From: Hyphomicrobiales bacterium
GTDB lineage: Bacteria; Pseudomonadota; Alphaproteobacteria; Rhizobiales; Rhizobiaceae
Assembly (NCBI GenBank): GCA_900466605.1
Contig: UBMU01000008.1
Span: 248,001 to 312,000 of the forward strand
Length of the DNA: 64,000 bases
Direction of reading: 5' to 3'
Shown: positions 26,416 through 35,505 of the stretch, in pieces
How the letters are laid out: every line of letters starts with the position of its first letter
Numbering within the stretch: the stretch's first letter is position 1
Position numbers and translations under genes: made by a program
Notes under the pieces: generated by a model
Seen by the model: the letters and a program-made list of their open reading frames with translations, nothing else
Told to the model about the DNA's origin: nothing
Databases searched by the model: none

Positions 26416-27321
26416 TCAGCCGCCGATGGCAGCCTTGCGAGCGTCGATGATCGCGTTGTAGAAGTCTGGCTTGACCTTGGAGTAGCCCTCGAAATCACCG
26501 CCTTCGATCGCTGCGAAGCACTTGGCGTCCTTTTCCGGGAGCTTCAGGAAGAAGTCCGTGAGCTTGGCCTGCCATTCAGTACCGAGTTCGTTGCGAACGA
26601 CGAGCGGGCCGTTCGGGATGAGCGGCGAGCGCCATACTTCGACGAGCTTGTTCGGATCAACGGTGCCCTTGTCGACAGCCTTGCGGAAGGTGCCGGAGGT
26701 GTAGCCATCCTTGAAGTCGCCGATGCCCGAGGAATCGTCAACAGCGATGTCGACCTTACCGTCATAGGCAGCGAGAAGGTTGTTCTCGTGACCGCCGTTG
26801 AACTGCGTGGACGCAAAGTACTTGTCGTTCGGAGCGCCGGTGTCCTTCGGGATCTGCGTCAGCGGGATCAGGTAGCCAGACGTGGAGTCCGGATCGGCGT
26901 AGCCAAGCTTCTTGCCCTTGGCGTCCTTGATGTCCTTGATGCCGGCCGACTTCAGTGCGAGGCCGATCGAGTAGTAGCCGGTCGAGCCGTCCTTCTGCTG
27001 CGTCGTCAGGATCGGGGTCACAGCCTTCGGGTCCTTGATGTGGACCGCAGCGTAGCCGGAGGCGCCGAGTTCTGCGAAGTCGAGCGTGCCGCCGAGCAGA
27101 CCCTGGATAACGCCGTCATAGTCGGCAGCCGGGAACAGCGAAACCTTTTCGAAGCCGAATTCCTGCTTGAGGTGGTCGGAAAGGCAAGCGTAGTTGCGCA
27201 GGCGGTCGGCTTCATTTTCACCACCGAGGATACCGACGCGGAACTCCTTGAGATCCGCAGCATGCGAAACGCCGGCGAGCGCAAACAGCGCCGTCGCGGC
27301 AAAGAGTGCTTTCTTCAACAT
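26416..27321 (-). CDS. phnD: Phosphonate ABC transporter periplasmic binding protein PhnD
   Basis: PhnD captures phosphonates in the periplasm for PhnCE. The 301-residue precursor begins with a signal peptide (MLKKALFAATALFALAGVSHA); the start is the ATG at MLKKAL. Typical PhnD features are ADYDGVIQGLLGGTLDFAELG, YYSIGLALKSAGIKDIKDAKGK and DPDSTSGYLIP (the anion-binding Ser/Thr cluster). It lies 89 bases after phnC and is followed by a strong hairpin before phnE. Confidence 0.96.
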   Translation of the reverse strand: MLKKALFAATALFALAGVSHAADLKEFRVGILGGENEADRLRNYACLSDHLKQEFGFEKVSLFPAADYDGVIQGLLGGTLDFAELGASGYAAVHIKDPKAVTPILTTQQKDGSTGYYSIGLALKSAGIKDIKDAKGKKLGYADPDSTSGYLIPLTQIPKDTGAPNDKYFASTQFNGGHENNLLAAYDGKVDIAVDDSSGIGDFKDGYTSGTFRKAVDKGTVDPNKLVEVWRSPLIPNGPLVVRNELGTEWQAKLTDFFLKLPEKDAKCFAAIEGGDFEGYSKVKPDFYNAIIDARKAAIGG

Positions 27322-27410
27322 GGTTCTCTCCTGATTGACCGGTGTCCCCGGCAACTCTGTTTAAGAAGAAGTCTGCCCATAACGCAGGCCTGCGATCGAG
27401 GCCGCCCCTC

Positions 27411-28259
27411 TCAGAGACCGGCCAGCGCCAGCGGTTGCAGGCCAGCGGATTGCTGCGCGGCGGAGGCCGCGGGAATGTTGATCGACGTGGAGGTCATCGT
27501 TTCGTCGATGCCGGCGCCGTCCTTGTCGGTGCCGTAGATCTGCTTGACGGCTTCGGCCGTCAGTTCGGAAGGCTTGCCGTCGAAAACGACGCGGCCGGCC
27601 GACATGCCGACGATGCGCTCGCAGTAATTGCGCGCGGTATCCAGCGTATGAAGGTTGGTGACGACGGTGATGCCTTCGCGCTCGTTGATGTCGCGCAGCG
27701 CGTCCATCACGATCTTGGCGTTGAGCGGATCGAGCGAGGCGATCGGCTCATCGGCCAGAAGCATCTTAGGGGCCTGCATCAGGGCGCGGGCGATGGCGAC
27801 GCGCTGCTGCTGGCCGCCGGAAAGCGTGCCAGCCATTTGGAGCGCCGTCTGTTCGATGCCGAGACGTTCCAGCGCTGCAATGGCGTGAATGCGCTCTTCG
27901 CGGCTGAACACACCGAGCACGCTCATCGCCGTCGAGCGATGATTGAGGCGGCCAAGCAGGACATTGGTAAGGACGTCGAGACGCGGAACGAGATTGAACT
28001 GCTGGAAGATCATCGCGCAGTCGCGCTGCCAATTGCGCAGTGCCTGACCGCGGAGACTTGAAACCTCGACGCCGGCGAAATGGATTGAACCGGAGCTTGG
28101 CTCTTGCAGGCGGTTGATCATGCGCAGAAGCGTGGATTTGCCAGCGCCAGAACGGCCGATGATGCCGACCATCTGGCCCTGAGGAATATCGAGCGTCACG
28201 GAATCAACGGCGGTCTTCTTTCCGAATCGACGGGTGACATTCTTCAGTTCGAACATCAT
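27411..28259 (-). CDS. phnC: Phosphonate ABC transporter ATPase PhnC
   Basis: PhnC powers phosphonate import. The 282-residue ATPase has Walker [14 protein letters not shown] near residue 35, the Q-loop [18 protein letters not shown], the signature [15 protein letters not shown] and Walker [14 protein letters not shown]. It starts at [12 protein letters not shown], where GAGGAAGAGC precedes the ATG. About 70 bases upstream is a Pho box, so the phnCDEE unit is probably induced by phosphate starvation through PhoB. Confidence 0.96.
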   Translation of the reverse strand: MMFELKNVTRRFGKKTAVDSVTLDIPQGQMVGIIGRSGAGKSTLLRMINRLQEPSSGSIHFAGVEVSSLRGQALRNWQRDCAMIFQQFNLVPRLDVLTNVLLGRLNHRSTAMSVLGVFSREERIHAIAALERLGIEQTALQMAGTLSGGQQQRVAIARALMQAPKMLLADEPIASLDPLNAKIVMDALRDINEREGITVVTNLHTLDTARNYCERIVGMSAGRVVFDGKPSELTAEAVKQIYGTDKDGAGIDETMTSTSINIPAASAAQQSAGLQPLALAGL

Positions 28260-28312
28260 GCTCTTCCTCATAGTCCAGATGCGATATTGAGGGAGTGCAT
28301 TAGTCCCGGTTC

Positions 28313-28341
28313 ATGAAGCTCCAATGTCAGTTTTGTGTAAG
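28313..28341 (-). promoter_or_regulatory. Pho box upstream of phnC
   Basis: On the minus strand three 7-base units repeat with a period of 11: CTTACAC, then AAAA, then CTGACAT (5 and 6 of 7 matches to CTGTCAY), then TGGA and a weaker GCTTCAT. It lies about 55 to 82 bases upstream of the phnC start, a normal place for PhoB. Confidence 0.6.
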
Positions 28342-28518
28342 GACTGTCACAATGAAAGCTTTCGCGGGCGTTGAAAGCCGGCCGGGCTGCCTGCCAACAA
28401 GAACCCGCCGATCGGGCCCGGCAGCAGGATTTCAAACCGGCCCGTCGCCATTGACGGTTGACCCGACAGCCGGTCGATGGCAGGCAATCTAGAAGCCTCG
28501 ACGATACTGGAGTAAGCG

Positions 28519-28731
28519 ATGGATCAGACACTCTTCAAAAGCCTGTGCAAGGCGGGGAAGTTCAAAGAGGCACTCACTCTCGCCATCAGCGGACACGAGG
28601 ACGAAAAATTCACGCCCAGCCGCTTTTCCATGGACAAGAAAACCGGCCTGCCGATCTTCTACCGCGGCAACAAGCGCGTCGAACCGGATGAGACCGGTGA
28701 ATGGCAACTGGCAAAGAACCCGTGGGCGTGA
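28519..28731 (+). CDS. Small soluble protein of unknown function, 70 residues
   Basis: The product starts MDQTLFKSLCKAGKFKEAL and ends EWQLAKNPWA, with one Cys and no signal or membrane segment. GGAG lies six bases before the ATG and codon use is normal, so the gene is probably real. I do not recognise the family. It sits divergently from phnC inside the split of the phn cluster and converges on the RNase H gene. Confidence 0.65.
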   Translation: MDQTLFKSLCKAGKFKEALTLAISGHEDEKFTPSRFSMDKKTGLPIFYRGNKRVEPDETGEWQLAKNPWA

Positions 28732-28827
28732 GGGCCAAAGCCAACAGTTGATCGCGGCAAGGTTACATTGCGGCAGCGCCTATCGGAAACCGGCAAAGCC
28801 GCGAGCGGAGCCACTTGGGTCAACCAA

Positions 28828-29358
28828 TCATCGGGCACCTTTGCCACGCAACGACAGGCGGCCGCGCTCGGCGAGTTCATCCGCGCGCTCGTTGCCGACA
28901 AGGCCGGAATGACCCTTGCACCAGGCGATGGTCAGCATGCGATTGCGCGACAACTGACCATCCATCGCCTTCCAGATATCCGGATTTGCGATGGTTCGGC
29001 TTCTTGCCTTCGCATTGGCACTTATCTTCTTCCAGCCATTGTTCTTCCAGATGTGGCGCCAATGATTGCAGCCTTTGACGGCATAAACGGAATCGGACCA
29101 GACGATGGCAGCTTCCTCCGTGGGATTGAGGTTGATCCACGTCACGGCTTCGAGCAGCGCGATGAGTTCCGTCGTATTGTTGGCGGTATCCTTGACGCCG
29201 CCGAACCCGGAGGCGACCTCCGCATCGTTGCGATAGACCACGAAGGCCCAGCCGCCCTCGCCTGAATCGGGCTCATAGCAACCATCGGCGAAGACATGGA
29301 GATCGTGCCCCGCAGCGATATTTTCAGGGAGGAGGATAGTGTCGGTGCGATCGGTCAT
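28828..29358 (-). CDS. Ribonuclease HI paralogue
   Basis: The 176-residue protein is an RNase H fold enzyme that should cleave RNA in RNA-DNA hybrids. The full catalytic set is visible: D25 (HVFADGCYEP), E64 (NNTTELIALLEA), D89 (IVWSDSVYAVKG), H150 and D160 (CKGHSGLVGNERAD). It is slightly longer than E. coli RnhA, and the surroundings are not those of the main rhizobial rnhA, so it is probably a second copy. AAGG precedes the start. Its presence between the two phn blocks has no obvious metabolic reason. Confidence 0.9.
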   Translation of the reverse strand: MTDRTDTILLPENIAAGHDLHVFADGCYEPDSGEGGWAFVVYRNDAEVASGFGGVKDTANNTTELIALLEAVTWINLNPTEEAAIVWSDSVYAVKGCNHWRHIWKNNGWKKISANAKARSRTIANPDIWKAMDGQLSRNRMLTIAWCKGHSGLVGNERADELAERGRLSLRGKGAR

Positions 29359-29434
29359 TTGCGCCTTGTGATATCCATCCGAGGACGGATCGCGGGAGGC
29401 TCGGTCCTATGCTAAACTACCAAGAACGCCAGAC

Positions 29435-29836
29435 CTATTCGGCAGCAGCCAAAAACACGGTGTTCTCTGACGAAGACGCGAGGGCGCGAACCCTGGCTTC
29501 CGTCTTGGCGATCAACCGATAAAACTCGTCCTGCGCGTCGACATCGAGCTGGATGACGGCATTCACGTCGTCCGGCGTATCGCAGACACAGGCGACCGCC
29601 GAAATCGGACAGATGCCACCCGGATACCGCTTGCCGGTTCCCGTGTAGGCGCGGCGGCCCCACTGTTCGGAATAGACCGTTTCTTCACGGTCCAGCTCAA
29701 GGATCGTGCCCTTGCAGGCTGTCACGATCGCAGCCTTTCCGTAAGCGAACCAATGATAGTTCAGCTTGCGCAGAATATACTTGCCAGTGATATCTTCGCC
29801 GGCCAATTCCGCCGGATCTTCAATCATTCTGATCAT
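29435..29836 (-). CDS. Protein of unknown function, 133 residues
   Basis: The product begins MIRMIEDPAELAGEDITGKY and is soluble, without signal peptide or membrane helix. The central YSEQWGRRAYTGTGKRYPGG is distinctive, and it holds four Cys (ACKGT, CPIS, ACVCDT), which might bind metal. GAGG lies eight bases upstream of the ATG and codon use is normal. I do not recognise the family. It lies 76 bases before the RNase H gene on the same strand and could share a transcript. Confidence 0.7.
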   Translation of the reverse strand: MIRMIEDPAELAGEDITGKYILRKLNYHWFAYGKAAIVTACKGTILELDREETVYSEQWGRRAYTGTGKRYPGGICPISAVACVCDTPDDVNAVIQLDVDAQDEFYRLIAKTEARVRALASSSENTVFLAAAE

Positions 29837-30192
29837 GATGACTTCCTCAAGATCAGTCTAATATCCATGAAGTGCGATTATGAGACAAGCTGGAAAATTG
29901 TAGCTTTTGTAACGACTTAGTCACAATGTGTTTCCGATTCTTACAGGAACTGGCATTCGCGCAAGCTCATCCACGGCCAAGACGCGTGGTTATCCTTGCG
30001 GCAAACGGGGGCGTCTCCTGTTCTTTGTTAGCAGAGATAGACGCGACTATTGTGACAATGGGGGTGCGCCGATGCTTCGTCGGCTGCGAGTTTTAGGCGC
30101 CCGGGCGAACCGCGAATAGCGGCGTTCGGCCGGCCTATTTTTGGGCGGCCAAGCTCCGGGGCTGGATGAACGCCCCTCTTAGGGGCGTCCGA
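29837..30192. other. Intergenic interval in the split of the phn cluster
   Basis: About 350 bases with no convincing gene. It holds a small hairpin directly after the acyltransferase stop (30170-30188) and a low-GC segment near 29860-29930 that probably carries the promoter of the 133-codon gene. No repeats or integration scars are visible. Confidence 0.5.
30170..30188 (-). terminator. Possible terminator of the phnG-to-acyltransferase operon
   Basis: ACGCCCCT and AGGGGCGT form a perfect 8-bp stem with a 3-base loop, starting 5 bases after the stop. The following minus-strand sequence (TCATCC) is a poor T tract. Confidence 0.45.
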
Positions 30193-30810
30193 TCATGCTT
30201 CGTAGCGGGCGAGGAAATCTTCGGCGCCAAGCGCGCGGAAATCGGCCAGTGCAACGCGCAGGCGGTCGTGCTCCCAATTCCACCAGGCGAGCTTGTCCAT
30301 ACGTTCGCCGACCTCTTTCGGGAAACGTTCGCGGATTAGCTTGGCGGGGACGCCGCCGACGATAGTGTAGGGGGCGACATCCTTGGAGACGACGGCACCG
30401 GCGCCTATGACAGCGCCATTGCCGACCGTGACGCCAGGTAGGATGGTGACGCCGTGGCCGATCCAGACGTCATGGCCGATGACGACGCGGTTGGAGCGGC
30501 GCCATTCGAAGAAGTCGGTCTCCATATCGGCATCCGGCCAGTAGTCGGCGGCGCGATAGGTGAAGTGATGAAGCGTTGCGCGCCAAGTCGGGTGGTTGGT
30601 GGCATTGATCCGGACGGAAGCGGCGATGTTGACAAACTTGCCTATTGTCGCGCACCAGATGGCTCCGTCCTGCATGACGTAGGAGTAGTCGCCGAACTCG
30701 ACTTCCTCGATGCGGCAACGCTCGGAGACCTCCGTGAAGCGGCCGAAGGTGGCGTTCTTCACGGATGCGGTTTCGTGGAAATAGGGCTCGAGGCCAATCT
30801 TCCGGCTCAT
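30193..30810 (-). CDS. Phosphonate-operon hexapeptide-repeat acyltransferase
   Basis: The 205-residue protein is a left-handed beta-helix transferase of the xenobiotic/CatB acetyltransferase type, seen in hexapeptide runs such as [20 protein letters not shown] and [20 protein letters not shown], ending with [13 protein letters not shown]. It corresponds to the phn-linked hexapeptide family I recall as TIGR03308. It may acetylate aminophosphonates, a job done by the unrelated PhnO in E. coli; that is inference. Its ATG overlaps the phnL stop by 4 bases. Confidence 0.88.
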   Translation of the reverse strand: MSRKIGLEPYFHETASVKNATFGRFTEVSERCRIEEVEFGDYSYVMQDGAIWCATIGKFVNIAASVRINATNHPTWRATLHHFTYRAADYWPDADMETDFFEWRRSNRVVIGHDVWIGHGVTILPGVTVGNGAVIGAGAVVSKDVAPYTIVGGVPAKLIRERFPKEVGERMDKLAWWNWEHDRLRVALADFRALGAEDFLARYEA

Positions 30811-31517
30811 GCAGCGATTGCCTTTCGCGGCGAGAACTTCTGGACGTCGAGAATGCGGTCGGCAACAGCCTCGCGCACTTCCTCATCGTGGAAGATGCCG
30901 AGAAGGGCGACGCCCGCCTTCTTCTTCTCCTCGATCATGCCGACGACGACGGCGCGGTTCCTGGCGTCGAGCGAGGCGGTCGGCTCGTCGAGCAGCAAAA
31001 CCGTGTGATCGGTGATGAAGCCGCGGGCGATGTTGACGCGCTGCTGCTCGCCGCCGGAGAAGGTGGCGGGCGGAAGCTGCCAGAGTGCTTCCGGCAGGTT
31101 CAGCTTCGAGAGTAGGTTTGCCGCCTTCTCGCGCGCCGTTTCCGCCTTCTCGCCGCGGGCGACCAGCGGCTCGGCGACAACGTCGATCGCCGCGACACGC
31201 GGAACGGTGCGCAGGAACTGGCTGACATAGCCAAGCGTATCGCGGCGCACGGCGATGACAGTGCGCGGGTCGGCTGTTGCCAGATCGACGATCTTGTCAT
31301 GGTGCTTGATGAGGATCTGGCCGCTATCGACGGCGTAGTTGCCGTAGATCATCTTCAAGAGCGAGCTCTTGCCGATACCAGACGGGCCGCCGAGAACGAC
31401 GCATTCCCCGCATGCTACGGAAAACGATACATCCGAAACAACAGGCAGCTTGATGCCGTCGCGCAGGTGCATGGTGAAGCTCTTGACGACTTCAGAAACA
31501 ACGAGTGGCGTTGCCAT
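30807..31517 (-). CDS. phnL: C-P lyase subunit PhnL (ABC-type ATPase)
   Basis: PhnL works with PhnG, PhnH and PhnI in forming the ribosyl-phosphonate triphosphate. The 236-residue ATPase-like protein has Walker [15 protein letters not shown] near 38, [20 protein letters not shown], the signature [14 protein letters not shown] and Walker [13 protein letters not shown]. No membrane partner exists; it is a cytosolic lyase component. It follows phnK after 64 bases. Confidence 0.95.
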   Translation of the reverse strand: MATPLVVSEVVKSFTMHLRDGIKLPVVSDVSFSVACGECVVLGGPSGIGKSSLLKMIYGNYAVDSGQILIKHHDKIVDLATADPRTVIAVRRDTLGYVSQFLRTVPRVAAIDVVAEPLVARGEKAETAREKAANLLSKLNLPEALWQLPPATFSGGEQQRVNIARGFITDHTVLLLDEPTASLDARNRAVVVGMIEEKKKAGVALLGIFHDEEVREAVADRILDVQKFSPRKAIAA

Positions 31518-31581
31518 GATTTCTTTCCTTAGTTTCGCTTGCCACGGACACCGTTAGCCGGAGTCCCGACGGCATTTGCGA

Positions 31582-32358
31582 TCAGACCTGCAGGATGGAT
31601 GAAACGAGGAGCTGCGTGTACGGCTCGCGCGGATCGTCGAGGACGCGATCGGTCAGGCCTTGTTCGATCACATGGCCATCCTTCATCACCATCATGCGAT
31701 GCGACAGCAGGCGCGCGACGGCGAGGTCGTGAGTGACGATGATCGCAGCAAGACCGAGATCATTGACGAGGCCGCGAACGAGATCGAGCAGGCGGGCCTG
31801 TACCGACACGTCGAGGCCGCCGGTCGGCTCGTCCATGAACACGAGGCGCGGGCCGGTCACCAGGTTGCGGGCGATCTGCAGGCGCTGGCGCATGCCGCCG
31901 GAGAAGGCACGCGGCTGGTCGTCGATACGGCTCTCGTCGATCTCGACGCGCTGCAACCAGTCGACGGCGGTGGAGCGGATATTGCCGTAGTGGCGATCAC
32001 CGATCGCCATCAGGCGCTCGCCGACATTGGCGCCGGCCGAGACCGTCATGCGCAGACCGTCAGCCGGATTCTGATGCACGAAACCCCAGTCGGTGCGCAT
32101 CAGGAAGCGGCGTTCGGCCTCGCTCATGCGGTAGAGGTCGCGATAGGCGCCGTCGCGCATATGGTATTCGACGCTGCCTGTTGTCGGCATCAGTCGGGTC
32201 GAGATGCAGTTGAGCAGGGTCGTCTTGCCTGAGCCGGATTCACCGACGATGGCGAGTACTTCGCCGGGCCAGAGCTCGAAGGCGACGTTCTTGCAGCCGA
32301 TGCGGTTGCCATAGAACTTCGAGACGTCATTGACTTTGAGAAGCGGGGTGTCGCTCAT
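31582..32358 (-). CDS. phnK: C-P lyase subunit PhnK (ABC-type ATPase)
   Basis: PhnK is an ATP-binding protein that docks on the PhnGHIJ core. The 258-residue protein shows Walker [33 protein letters not shown], the signature FSGGMRQRLQIARN and Walker B LVFMDEPTGGLD. The start is the ATG at MSDTPLLKV, overlapping the phnJ stop by 4 bases; an upstream in-frame extension is only phnJ read in another frame. Confidence 0.95.
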   Translation of the reverse strand: MSDTPLLKVNDVSKFYGNRIGCKNVAFELWPGEVLAIVGESGSGKTTLLNCISTRLMPTTGSVEYHMRDGAYRDLYRMSEAERRFLMRTDWGFVHQNPADGLRMTVSAGANVGERLMAIGDRHYGNIRSTAVDWLQRVEIDESRIDDQPRAFSGGMRQRLQIARNLVTGPRLVFMDEPTGGLDVSVQARLLDLVRGLVNDLGLAAIIVTHDLAVARLLSHRMMVMKDGHVIEQGLTDRVLDDPREPYTQLLVSSILQV

Positions 32359-33236
32359 TCGGCGGCCTCCTGATTGGGTGCCAACATCTCGCCGGCATGC
32401 CCGTGGGCGCGGCGATCTTCGCAATGGTCGGTGTCGGAGCAGACGAACATGCGCCCGCCCTTGTCGTCGAGGATGACCTCGTCGAGATAGACTTCTTCGG
32501 CGCCGCAGAGCGCACAGGGCTTGCCGAAGCGCTGGATCTCGAAGGGGTAGTCCTCGAAATCGAGGCTGACGACGTCGGTGTAAGGCGGAACGGCATAGAT
32601 GCGTTTCTCGCGCCCTGCCCCGAACAGCTGCAGCGCATCCGACATGTGCATTTTCGGATTGTCGAACTTCGGCGTCGGCGATGGATCCATGACGTAGCGG
32701 CCGGCAACCTTGACCGGGTAGGCGTAGGTCTTGGAGATCCGGCCGTTATGCGCGATGTCCTCGTAGAGCTTCACATGCATGAGGCCGTATTCCTCAAGCG
32801 CGTGCATCTTGCGGGTTTCGGTCTCGCGCGGCTCGAGGAAGCGCAGCGGTTCCGGGATCGGAACCTGGTAGACCAGCACCTGGTTGGCACCGAGCTTTTC
32901 TTCCGGGATGCGGTGGCGGGTCTGGATGATCGTCGCATCCTTGGTGTGCGTCGTCACCGCGACATTCGCAACCTTCTGGAAGAAGGCGCGGATCGAGACG
33001 GCGTTGGTCGTGTCGTCGGCACCCTGGTCGATGACCTTCAGCACGTCATCCGGGCCGATGATCGACGCCGTGACCTGCACGCCGCCAGTGCCCCAGCCGT
33101 ATGGCATCGGCATTTCGCGGGAGGCGAAGGGCACCTGATAGCCGGGGATGGCGATCGCCTTCAGGATGGCGCGGCGGATCATCCGCTTCGTCTGCTCGTC
33201 GAGATAGGCGAAGTTGTAAGTGGCCAGGTCGGTCAT
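32355..33236 (-). CDS. phnJ: C-P lyase PhnJ (radical SAM)
   Basis: PhnJ breaks the carbon-phosphorus bond of ribose 1-methylphosphonate 5-phosphate by a radical mechanism, releasing methane and a cyclic ribose phosphate. All key residues match E. coli: Gly32 in IPGYQVPF (glycyl radical) and the cluster C-x2-C-x21-C-x5-C (CALC ... FVCSDTDHC) that holds the iron-sulphur centre and the thiyl Cys. Length is 293, as usual. It overlaps phnI upstream and phnK downstream by 4 bases each. Confidence 0.98.
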   Translation of the reverse strand: MTDLATYNFAYLDEQTKRMIRRAILKAIAIPGYQVPFASREMPMPYGWGTGGVQVTASIIGPDDVLKVIDQGADDTTNAVSIRAFFQKVANVAVTTHTKDATIIQTRHRIPEEKLGANQVLVYQVPIPEPLRFLEPRETETRKMHALEEYGLMHVKLYEDIAHNGRISKTYAYPVKVAGRYVMDPSPTPKFDNPKMHMSDALQLFGAGREKRIYAVPPYTDVVSLDFEDYPFEIQRFGKPCALCGAEEVYLDEVILDDKGGRMFVCSDTDHCEDRRAHGHAGEMLAPNQEAAE

Positions 33237-34342
33237 TCGGCTGCCTCCTTGATGCTATCGTCGCTGCCCGACCGGGCGGCTTCGAATTCGTTGCGCATGC
33301 GGCGGACGAGATCGAGTTCCGCCTGGAAGTCGACGTAGTGCGGCAGCTTCAGATGCTCGACGAAGCCTGTTGATTGGACGTTGTCGGCATGCGAGATGAC
33401 GAATTCCTCATCTTGCGCCGGGGCGGTGATGTCCTCACCGAGTTCTTCTGCACGCAGTGCACGATCAACGAGCGACATCGACATTGCCTTGCGCTCGCTC
33501 TGGCCGAACACCAAGCCATAGCCGCGGGTGAACTGCGGCGGTGCCTTGGACGAACCCTTGAACTGGTTGACCATCTGGCATTCGGTTACCTGGATGGTGC
33601 CGAGCGAGACGGCGAAGCCGAGTTCGGGAACGTCGAATTCGACCTCGACTTCACCGATGCGGATTTCGCCGGTGAAGGGATGGTTGCGGCCGTAACCGCG
33701 CTGTGTGGAATAGCCGAGCGCCAGCAGGAAGCCTTCGTCGCCGCGGGCCAGCGCCTGCAGGCGCAGGTCGCGGGTCATCGGGAATTCCATCGGCTCGCGG
33801 GTGAGGTCGCCGATTTCGTGATCCTCGGGCATCTCGCCATCGCCCTCGATCAGGCCTTCCTGCGAGAGGATTTCCGAAACGCGCATGACGCGGCCGGATT
33901 CGGCATCACGGAGCGTCGGCTCCTCGACGGCTTCGTCGGTCAACAGCGATGGATCGAGCAGGCGGTGGGTGTAGTCGAAGGTCGGGCCGAGCAGCTGGCC
34001 GCCCGGAAGATCCTTGTAGGTGGCGGAGACGCGGCGCTCGATCTTCATTTTCGCGGTGTCGATCGGCTGCGAATAGCCGAAGCGCGGCAGCGTCGTGCGG
34101 TAGGCGCGAAGGAGGAAGATCGCTTCGATCATGTCGCCGCGCGACTGGCGGACAGCGAGAGCGGCAAGCGTGCGATCGTAGAGCGAGGCTTCGGCCATGA
34201 CGCGATCGACGGCCAGCGCCAGCTGCGCGACGATCTGGTCGATACCGATAGCCGGCAACGAACGGTCACCGCGACGGCGATCCGCCAGCAGGCGATGGGC
34301 GTTGGCAATGGCGGCCTCGCCCCCTTTGACAGCAACATACAT
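33233..34342 (-). CDS. phnI: C-P lyase subunit PhnI (nucleosidase)
   Basis: PhnI is the catalytic subunit that, with PhnG, PhnH and PhnL, displaces adenine from ATP with methylphosphonate. The 369-residue protein begins MYVAVKGGEAAIANAHRLLA and contains LDPSLLTDEAVEEPTLRDAE and GYGLVFGQSERKAMSMSLVD, strongly conserved in the family. It begins 3 bases after phnH and overlaps phnJ by 4 bases. Confidence 0.97.
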   Translation of the reverse strand: MYVAVKGGEAAIANAHRLLADRRRGDRSLPAIGIDQIVAQLALAVDRVMAEASLYDRTLAALAVRQSRGDMIEAIFLLRAYRTTLPRFGYSQPIDTAKMKIERRVSATYKDLPGGQLLGPTFDYTHRLLDPSLLTDEAVEEPTLRDAESGRVMRVSEILSQEGLIEGDGEMPEDHEIGDLTREPMEFPMTRDLRLQALARGDEGFLLALGYSTQRGYGRNHPFTGEIRIGEVEVEFDVPELGFAVSLGTIQVTECQMVNQFKGSSKAPPQFTRGYGLVFGQSERKAMSMSLVDRALRAEELGEDITAPAQDEEFVISHADNVQSTGFVEHLKLPHYVDFQAELDLVRRMRNEFEAARSGSDDSIKEAAE

Positions 34343-34345
34343 GAG

Positions 34346-34969
34346 TCACATCTCCGTTGCGGTGATCTTGGTGGTGCGCGGCAGGCAGAGGAACCGGCTG
34401 CCCGAGGTCAGCACGATGTCGATGCCGCGCGGAAAGAGGGCGCGGTTCTCCGTCCAGAGGCGCAGGAAGGTGTCGGGCAGGCCGAGCGGCGCGATATCGG
34501 TGACCGTCTTGATACCCGGGCCCATGAGTGCCAGCTTGCGGCCGCCTTCGATATCCGCCAGCTCGATGACCAGTGTCGTCGAACGGTCCGGATATTCCTG
34601 GGTGCCGGCGGCAAAGAGGCCGAAAGACGAAAGGGGCGTTCCGGCCTCGACAAAGGCGAAACGCGCTTCGGCCTTCTCCGGCGTGACAGGCGCGCCGGTG
34701 TGGAAGCCGAGCCATTGCGGCACGGCGGATTTCGCGAGACCGGAAGTTAACCAGACAGGGGTATCGTGATCGCAGAGCGTGAGCGCGATCGCGCCCGCAG
34801 CAACGCCGAGCGGGGCCGGCGGCGTCGCGTCAGGAGAAACCGTCTGGATCGTGCCGGGACGCGCCATCGCATCCATCATCAGCTTGAACACGCTCTGGGC
34901 GTGGAAGACCGGCTCGGCGAAGCCTCCGGCCAACACGTCATTCTTAAGAACTTCCGTCTTCAGGCTCAT
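34346..34969 (-). CDS. phnH: C-P lyase subunit PhnH
   Basis: PhnH is a required structural subunit of the C-P lyase core. The 207-residue protein shows AQSVFKLMMDAMARPGTIQ, typical of the family, and the C-terminal PRGIDIVLTSGSRFLCLPRT. The ATG lies inside the phnG stop (TGATG), so translation is coupled. A TTG one codon upstream is not needed. Confidence 0.95.
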   Translation of the reverse strand: MSLKTEVLKNDVLAGGFAEPVFHAQSVFKLMMDAMARPGTIQTVSPDATPPAPLGVAAGAIALTLCDHDTPVWLTSGLAKSAVPQWLGFHTGAPVTPEKAEARFAFVEAGTPLSSFGLFAAGTQEYPDRSTTLVIELADIEGGRKLALMGPGIKTVTDIAPLGLPDTFLRLWTENRALFPRGIDIVLTSGSRFLCLPRTTKITATEM

Positions 34970-35436
34970 CAATCGTCTCCGCGAACCATGGTGAAGAAAT
35001 CGACGCGCGTTGCCGCCGTCTCGTCGGCCTTGCGGCGATCGGCATCGGCCACGCGTGCTTCGATGGGTTGCAGAAGGCTCTGCTCGACGAGCGGCTGCGT
35101 AGCCGGCTCCTGCCAGAGCGCGTCGAAGATGGCGGAAAGCCGGGCCTTTTCGCGATCCGTGCCGAGCGACTGGGCGTGACCAACGGTGCCCGAGGCAAGG
35201 CGCACGGTGGCGCGGGTGACCGTCACCTCACCCAGATTGAACGGTGCACCGCCGCCGCCCATGCGGCCGCGAACCATGACGAGACCGGTTTCCGGTCCGC
35301 GCACGGGCTGGACAGCGGGCTTTTCCGTCAGCTTGTCCCATGCCGCCAGCAACTCGTGCCGTTCCGCACGCGCGAGCAGGTCGACGACGCGTTTGCGCCC
35401 ACCTGCCGCCGGGTCATTCTTTTCCGCTAAGGTCAT
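34969..35436 (-). CDS. phnG: C-P lyase subunit PhnG
   Basis: PhnG is the small core subunit of C-P lyase and first gene of the operon. The 155-residue protein shows RKRVVDLLARAERHELLAAW, TGLVMVRGRMGGGGAPFNLG and AQSLGTDREKARLSAIFDAL. The start is the ATG at MTLAEKNDP, preceded by GGATG. The adjacent gap to the divergent phnF carries an inverted repeat just 17 bases upstream and a Pho box about 70 bases upstream, implying repression by PhnF and activation by PhoB. Confidence 0.95.
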   Translation of the reverse strand: MTLAEKNDPAAGGRKRVVDLLARAERHELLAAWDKLTEKPAVQPVRGPETGLVMVRGRMGGGGAPFNLGEVTVTRATVRLASGTVGHAQSLGTDREKARLSAIFDALWQEPATQPLVEQSLLQPIEARVADADRRKADETAATRVDFFTMVRGDD

Positions 35437-35452
35437 CGCCACATCCTTTAAA

Positions 35453-35470
35453 TGTCTATTGATATAGACA
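35453..35470. promoter_or_regulatory. Putative PhnF operator (perfect inverted repeat)
   Basis: TGTCTAT and ATAGACA flank TGAT in the phnF-phnG gap, a perfect 7-4-7 inverted repeat. The TATAGAC core resembles the PhnF site known from mycobacteria. Its place next to the phnG start suits repression. Confidence 0.6.
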
Positions 35471-35505
35471 ACTATACAAGATATGAGTAGGCTTAAATCG
35501 GCGAG

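Noticed and set aside
29928..30119. A 63-codon plus-strand frame in the phn gap
   Set aside because: There is no ribosome-binding site, codon use is irregular and nothing is recognisable in the product.
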